Part shown: positions 6,507 through 10,273 of the stretch, in pieces
How positions within the stretch are numbered: position 1 is the stretch's first letter
Layout: the number at the start of each line of letters is the position of its first letter
Assembly (NCBI GenBank): GCA_020348365.1
Contig: CP070749.1
Span: forward strand, 886,890-897,162
Direction of reading: 5' to 3'
Length of the DNA: 10,273 nt
Source: Candidatus Bathyarchaeota archaeon
GTDB lineage: Archaea > Thermoproteota > Bathyarchaeia > Bathyarchaeales > Bathyarchaeaceae
Notes under the pieces: generated by a model
Database searches by the model: none
The model's input: the letters and a program-made list of their open reading frames with translations, nothing else
Told to the model about the DNA's origin: nothing
Program-made: the position numbers and the translations under genes

Positions 6507-7331
6507 TCAGAAGGTAGAAGACCTGGCGTCATTCAATCTACGTAACCTCGCATCCTCCAAAGCGCACGAACAAGGACAATCGCGATTCTCCGGCAATTTC
6601 TTGATTGCCGTCCTCAAGATTCGCTGAATGATTGGCAGTCTCGCGCCCGCCACACTAGTCACCTCACGGGCAGTCAATCGTTTCTGCATGCCAGCCGCCA
6701 TGTTCGAAACAAGACATAATGTCGCATAACACATCTCAAGTTCACGAGCGAGCACAGCCTCGGGTGCGCCTGTCATGCCCACAACATCACAGCCCAACCG
6801 CCTAAACATTTCAATCTCAGCTGGCGTCTCATAGCGGGGACCTTCCGTACAAACGAGAACAGCCCGATTCCAAGCCCTTATGCCCGCCCCTTTCGCGGTC
6901 TCAACCAGAATCCTGCGGATCTCTGGACAGTAAGGCTGAGACACGTCAATATGGGTCACAGGAGCGTCATCATAGAAGGTGAATCGCCGAGATTTGGTGA
7001 AATCTACCATATCATGTGGCACCGCTAAGTCACCAGGCCCGAATTTTGTATTTATGGCACCCACTGCGTTAGTTGCGATGATTCGCTTCACACCCATCTG
7101 ATGCAGAGCATAAATGTTAGCTTGATAGTTCACGCTGTGGGGCGGAATGGAATGGCGAACGCCGTGGCGGCGCAAGAAAGCAAGAGGGTTTCCATCGATT
7201 TCACCGATGGAAATGGAGGGAGGAAGTCCGTAGGGAGTTTCAATTAGAATCTGCTCAGCTTCCCCCAGCAGGTCTTCTAGACCGGTTCCACCGATTATCG
7301 CCACTTCACTCTTCTTCTCTGGTTTCCTCAA
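6507..7331 (-). CDS. Purine nucleoside / S-methyl-5'-thioinosine phosphorylase (PNP/MTAP family)
   Basis: A trimeric-type PNP/MTAP-family phosphorylase (274 residues) that cleaves a purine nucleoside with phosphate to base and ribose-1-phosphate (or the 5-methylthio form). Phosphate-site motifs are IIGGTGLEDLL (12-22), RRHG (54-57) and the PPHSVNYQANI stretch (63-73); TNAVGAI (87-93) follows. EGPRYETPAEIEMF (163-176) and VGMTGAPEAVLARE (184-197) form the sugar/base site. SNMAAGM (209-215) has Asn where 6-aminopurine-specific MTAPs have Asp, suggesting 6-oxopurine substrates: methylthioinosine, inosine or guanosine. The C-terminal CPCSCAL (252-258) resembles the CXC disulfide tail of thermophilic archaeal members. 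The TTG start overlaps the DUF373 gene by 26 bases and follows a purine-rich AAGGAGAAGGAAG stretch; a GTG at 7304, just after the DUF373 stop, would also leave an intact domain. Confidence 0.92.
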   Translation of the reverse strand: MRKPEKKSEVAIIGGTGLEDLLGEAEQILIETPYGLPPSISIGEIDGNPLAFLRRHGVRHSIPPHSVNYQANIYALHQMGVKRIIATNAVGAINTKFGPGDLAVPHDMVDFTKSRRFTFYDDAPVTHIDVSQPYCPEIRRILVETAKGAGIRAWNRAVLVCTEGPRYETPAEIEMFRRLGCDVVGMTGAPEAVLARELEMCYATLCLVSNMAAGMQKRLTAREVTSVAGARLPIIQRILRTAIKKLPENRDCPCSCALEDARLRRLNDARSSTF

Positions 7332-8502
7332 CCTCTTCTTCCTTCTCCTTGAAAAAAGCGGCGTATCTTCTACGCAACAGAAAGGCGATCAAGACTATTC
7401 CCACGGCTAGGGGTATACCAGTTATTATGGTGAAAACAAGCCCAGTCGTAAATACCGGCTTTTCTGGATGTATAAGAACCTGCGCTGCTTGAGAGAAAAT
7501 CGTCCACGACCACGCAACCACGGCCACAACAACTATGGTGCGCCATAGCCGAGAGTCACGTTCGAAAAACGATCGGATCGCCCTTCCAGAAAGAAGGACA
7601 CAGACGCCTATCACGATTGAAAGTATTGACTCCGAAACAAAATGCCCAGCAAGTGTGGGAAGATACGAAAGCCATTGCCCCAGCTCCGCCGGCGGAGGGA
7701 CAAGTTCAGCCGCAGCAGTTATGGCAGATACTCCGCCCAAATAACAGCCGACCAGAACCAGTAACACCCCAGCAACTGCAGAGAAGCCCGCTATTTGAAC
7801 TGGAAGCGGAGGTGGGGAATACTCTCGTATCCAATGATAGAGGCCGCGCGCCGCCCTGTCGATTCCGAACCCCTTTATCAGCAGAACCGCTCCGAAGACT
7901 ATAACAAAAGCTATCCCCGTGTAAACTAGTAAGTTGAACACATAGAGAATACCGAGGAGGATCAGGAGAATTCCTGGGAGACCCAGTATGATCCGGGAAT
8001 AGCGCGGGTTATCTATCATTATTTTCAGGTAACGAGAGAATAAGGCGGCAGTCTCCTCTATTGACTTGCTATGTTTCATCACAACTCTTCGAACGGAAGT
8101 TATTGGCACCCTAGACTCGACTAATGGCAAGATTGCCTCGTCCGAATATCCATCAGTGACTAGAATGACATCGCTGGCGGGAAACATCTCCAACACGTCT
8201 GTCAGCTGGGATACAAGTTTCCTATCCGCCCCCACATCTCCAAGCTCGGATCCCGCGATGGTTGCGATTTGGTAATTCCCAGGAGCTTCAGCTTCCCCGC
8301 TTAAACGGTCATATATTCTAACGGCTTCGAAAATGGCGTTTGCGTCAGGTTCCTCGGGGTCCCGGAGAGCGAGACCTACCGCAGCTTCTAGGTTTTCTTC
8401 TCTACCTAAGAGTGGAGTCTTTATCTCCGCCTTTGCGCCCAAGTCGTCGTCTCTGTCAACGCAGAGAATTAGGATATGCTCTTCTCTTCCAGTCTTCTGC
8501 AT
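7306..8502 (-). CDS. DUF373 family archaeal membrane protein
   Basis: A 398-residue protein of the DUF373 (COG2237) family, conserved in archaea and of unknown function. The soluble N-terminal half carries the family motifs: ILCVDRDDDLGAKA (11-24), GREENLEAAVGLALRDPEEPD (33-53), IFEAVRIYDRL (57-67) and DVILVTDGYSDEAILP (111-126), which looks like a Rossmann-type alpha/beta fold. The C-terminal half has about six hydrophobic helices near 171-190, 192-211, 236-257, 290-306, 321-341 and 352-376. The tail is charged (FKEKEEEVEETREEE). The ATG has GGAG eight bases upstream. It is the first gene of a unit whose second gene, the purine phosphorylase, overlaps it by 26 bases. The overlap implies co-transcription and perhaps coupled translation, but no shared function is known. 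Confidence 0.93.
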   Translation of the reverse strand: MQKTGREEHILILCVDRDDDLGAKAEIKTPLLGREENLEAAVGLALRDPEEPDANAIFEAVRIYDRLSGEAEAPGNYQIATIAGSELGDVGADRKLVSQLTDVLEMFPASDVILVTDGYSDEAILPLVESRVPITSVRRVVMKHSKSIEETAALFSRYLKIMIDNPRYSRIILGLPGILLILLGILYVFNLLVYTGIAFVIVFGAVLLIKGFGIDRAARGLYHWIREYSPPPLPVQIAGFSAVAGVLLVLVGCYLGGVSAITAAAELVPPPAELGQWLSYLPTLAGHFVSESILSIVIGVCVLLSGRAIRSFFERDSRLWRTIVVVAVVAWSWTIFSQAAQVLIHPEKPVFTTGLVFTIITGIPLAVGIVLIAFLLRRRYAAFFKEKEEEVEETREEE

Positions 8503-8530
8503 CGCTGCTTCTCCAGATATTAATCACTCA

Positions 8531-8560
8531 TTTTAATTTGTTTTCGTCTTTATTTCTTTT
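8531..8560 (-). promoter_or_regulatory. A/T-rich promoter region of the DUF373/phosphorylase unit
   Basis: On the minus strand this region holds two TATA-like cores, GAAATAAAGA upstream and CAAATTAAAA (8531-8540) downstream. The upstream core, centred near 8553, would place the transcript start near 8527 with a leader of about 25 bases. The choice between the two cannot be made by eye. Confidence 0.35.
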
Positions 8561-8591
8561 CGGTTTTCAAGAGACAGCTGGGCAGCATAGC

Positions 8592-9449
8592 TTATATGAT
8601 GCCTTTTTCGGTGAGAATCTTGAATTCCTCTAAGGTTAGTTTCTCCCCTTGCTTCAGCTTCTCTAGAGCTCTTTTCTCCAGTCCCTTACGGAGTTCAGTT
8701 TCATGTCTGGCTTTGTTTTCCTCTTCCATACGATGGAGTTCTTCTCTGATGAGCTCAGCTTGTTGGTAGAGATCTTGAGCTCTCTGTTCCGTTCCCAAGG
8801 AATTTTGGTGTAGAGCATCTGCCTCGCTTTGAAGGGTGTCGGCTTCATTCAAGGCTTCCAGCATTTCTTTGTGGAGTCCTTGGCTCTGCTCTGCCAGTTC
8901 CAAGAGGTCTGTGTGATAGGTTTCAGCTTTGGATTCGATCTCTTTCTCTTCGGTTCGTAATTCGTGTAGACTCTCTCTTAGGGTCTGAAGTTTTTTGTGT
9001 ATGAGTAGCTGGTGTTCGAGGGGTCTGATCTTGTTGATTAGTATTTCTTCCTCTTTGAGCGCTAGAGGTGTGGTTTGGATTCTCCACTCGAGTTTCTTGA
9101 TTTCTGTTTGGAGATATTCCATGTCTTTGGAGGGTTTTCTTTGAGTGCCTCTGAGTTCTTCTTCTAGTTTTAGGATTTGAGCGTGTTTTTCTCGGCGGTT
9201 CTTATTGGCTTCGTCACGCTTGGTCTTCAGCTGTTGGACTCTGATGTTTAGGGCGTCGCGTTTCTGTTTGAGTTTCTTTGCTTTTGTATGCAGCTTTCTG
9301 ATTTGAGCGTGGAGGGAGTTTCTCTTTCTTGCCCATTCTTTTGCTTCGGAGTCTAGCTTGTCGAGCTCTTCTCTGAGGGTAGCAAGCTGTTGATATAGTT
9401 CTGCAAATCTGGCTTTGCTGGGGCCTTCATTCGAGGATGATTCTTGCAT
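8592..9449 (-). CDS. Archaeal coiled-coil protein (COG1340-like)
   Basis: A 285-residue, almost wholly helical protein very rich in Glu, Lys, Gln and Leu, with long heptad-like coiled coil from about residue 12 to 235 and one probable hinge near 100-125 (RGTQRKPSKDMEYLQ). There are no membrane segments and no signal peptide. The C-terminus, with EKLKQGEKLTLEEFKILTEKG, is the conserved tail of the uncharacterised archaeal coiled-coil family COG1340. Its function is unknown; an oligomeric scaffold is only a guess. It overlaps the 3' end of acdB by 23 bases, so it is probably translated from the same mRNA. AAGGAG lies 12 bases ahead of the ATG, rather far, so a slightly different start is possible. 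Confidence 0.85.
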   Translation of the reverse strand: MQESSSNEGPSKARFAELYQQLATLREELDKLDSEAKEWARKRNSLHAQIRKLHTKAKKLKQKRDALNIRVQQLKTKRDEANKNRREKHAQILKLEEELRGTQRKPSKDMEYLQTEIKKLEWRIQTTPLALKEEEILINKIRPLEHQLLIHKKLQTLRESLHELRTEEKEIESKAETYHTDLLELAEQSQGLHKEMLEALNEADTLQSEADALHQNSLGTEQRAQDLYQQAELIREELHRMEEENKARHETELRKGLEKRALEKLKQGEKLTLEEFKILTEKGII

Positions 9450-10122
9450 CGACAGTTCTTGCTCCTTTCTCGTAGACCATTATGGGGTTGAGGTCCAGTT
9501 CTCTAATTTCTGGGTAATCCATGACTAGCTTTGAGGTGTTGATCAAAATGCTCACGATGCTGCTAATATCCACTGGAAGTTGGCCGCGATAGCCTTTGAG
9601 GAGGGGGTAGGCCTTCACTTCGGTGATCATCTCTAAGGCCTCTCTTTTGGTGATTGGTGCGATTCTGAAAGTCACGTCTTCAAGGAGCTCCACAAAGACT
9701 CCTCCGAGCCCGAACATGAGAGTTGGGCCGAACTGTGGATCTTTTGTGGCGCCTACAATGACTTCGATTGATTTTGGAGCCATTTCCTGAATGAGAATGC
9801 CAATGATCTTTGCGTCGGATTTGTGTTTTCTGACATTTGTCAGGATTTTCCTGTAGGCGCTTCTCACTTCCTCAGGAGTTTTGAGGTTTATGGTGACGCC
9901 GCCAACATCGGATTTGTGAATGATGTCGGGAGAGACTACTTTCAGAACCACTGGATACCTCACATCATCAGCAAACCTCAAAGCCTCTGATTCGCTTCTG
10001 GCCACCTTAAAAGCAGTAACGGGTATTCCATATCTCATACATACTGTTTTGGCCTCAGACTCAAGCATGAAGTCTCGTCCCTTCTTGCGAACCTCATCGA
10101 ATATACTCGAAGCCTTGCCCAT
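9427..10122 (-). CDS. acdB: Acetyl/acyl-CoA synthetase (ADP-forming), beta subunit (ATP-grasp)
   Basis: This is the ATP-grasp beta subunit of an ADP-forming acyl-CoA synthetase, which with an alpha subunit turns acyl-CoA, ADP and phosphate into the acid, CoA and ATP; archaea use it to gain ATP from acetate and amino-acid fermentation. At 231 residues it has the length of a separate beta subunit. LESEAKTVCMRYGIP (20-34) is the usual N-terminal helix, YPVVLKVVSPDIIHKSDVGGV (56-76) includes H69, matching the phosphohistidine of the family, and EVIVGATKDPQFGPTLMFGLGG (120-141) and IRELDLNPIMV (206-216, metal ligands D210 and N212) are ATP-grasp signatures. The ATG is preceded by AAGGTGAT, close to the archaeal Shine-Dalgarno consensus. 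The alpha subunit is not in the window. Substrate range (acetate, branched or aryl acids) cannot be told from this subunit. Confidence 0.95.
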   Translation of the reverse strand: MGKASSIFDEVRKKGRDFMLESEAKTVCMRYGIPVTAFKVARSESEALRFADDVRYPVVLKVVSPDIIHKSDVGGVTINLKTPEEVRSAYRKILTNVRKHKSDAKIIGILIQEMAPKSIEVIVGATKDPQFGPTLMFGLGGVFVELLEDVTFRIAPITKREALEMITEVKAYPLLKGYRGQLPVDISSIVSILINTSKLVMDYPEIRELDLNPIMVYEKGARTVDARIILE

Positions 10123-10127
10123 AGATC

Positions 10128-10135
10128 ATCACCTT
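10128..10135 (-). promoter_or_regulatory. Strong ribosome binding site of acdB
   Basis: The minus strand reads AAGGTGAT, five bases ahead of the acdB ATG. It matches the archaeal GGAGGTGATC consensus at seven of eight positions and fixes the start. Confidence 0.6.
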
Positions 10136-10199
10136 CTTGGCGGGGAATTAGATAGGACCACCCTCTTCTAATGTTTTCGTAGATCTTATCAAAATTCCT

Positions 10200-10219
10200 A
10201 ATCTGAACAAATCTGAAAA
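10200..10219. repeat. Tandem 10-base repeat upstream of acdB
   Basis: AATCTGAACA is followed directly by AATCTGAAAA, two near-identical 10-base units one helical turn apart. They lie about 80-100 bases upstream of the acdB start. They could be a regulator binding site; no other copy was noticed nearby. Confidence 0.35.
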
Positions 10220-10273
10220 AGCATTTCGTCGGTAGAAAAACCTTAACAGACTCAATGCGCAGAATCAGAGAAA

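Noticed and set aside
6409..6627. 72-codon plus-strand frame after a good GAGGTGA site
   Set aside because: The second half is antisense to the phosphorylase C-terminus, the protein looks like nothing known, and the GAGGTGA could be chance. It is mentioned only under the intergenic entry.
8592..9449. Coiled-coil protein as an SMC/Rad50 fragment
   Set aside because: It has no Walker A or B, signature or zinc-hook motif, and its conserved C-terminal tail fits a separate short archaeal coiled-coil family.
10255..10273. ATG at 10255 on the plus strand opening a frame to the window end
   Set aside because: Only six codons are visible and no clear ribosome binding site precedes it, so it cannot be supported as a gene start.

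Overview
The window reads as a stretch of ordinary archaeal chromosome. The evidence is a set of families that are archaeal or mainly archaeal: a DUF373 membrane protein, a COG1340-type coiled-coil protein with the typical GEKLTLEEF tail, an ADP-forming acyl-CoA synthetase beta subunit, an Ygr210/YchF-type GTPase with a C-terminal TGS domain, an HTH_45-like winged-helix protein and a UPF0104/AglD-like flippase-type membrane protein. Archaeal TATA-like boxes and Shine-Dalgarno sites of the GGAGGTGATC type fit this. The mix resembles Bathyarchaeia or a related Thermoproteota/TACK lineage; that placement is inferred from gene content, not from phylogeny. Several starts appear to be TTG.

Layout. 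Positions 1-792 (+) hold a small ORF followed in the same frame, after one amber stop, by a stand-alone class III nucleotidyl cyclase domain. Positions 839-2234 (-) form a two-gene overlapping unit, a flippase-like membrane protein then a winged-helix regulator, with its own TATA box. Positions 2386-4011 (-) are pyrG (CTP synthase), divergent from a TGS-domain GTPase at 4261-5466 (+). The GTPase converges on uppS (5521-6303, -), a cis-prenyltransferase. A gap of about 200 bp follows, then a translationally overlapping pair on the minus strand: DUF373 membrane protein (7306-8502) and a purine nucleoside / methylthio-nucleoside phosphorylase (6507-7331). Last is another overlapping minus-strand pair: acdB (9427-10122) and the coiled-coil protein (8592-9449).

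How the genes relate. Most are housekeeping or conserved archaeal genes: CTP synthesis, polyprenyl carrier synthesis, purine/methylthio-nucleoside salvage, and ATP formation from acyl-CoA. uppS and the flippase-like protein could both act in lipid-linked glycan metabolism, but they are not in one operon. I see no tRNA, rRNA, CRISPR array, IS element or phage module. I do not see a clear new system. The points most worth a second look are the archaeal class III cyclase with a substituted transition-state arginine and its upstream in-frame ORF, the divergent glutaminase motifs of the CTP synthase, and the overlapping gene pairs.
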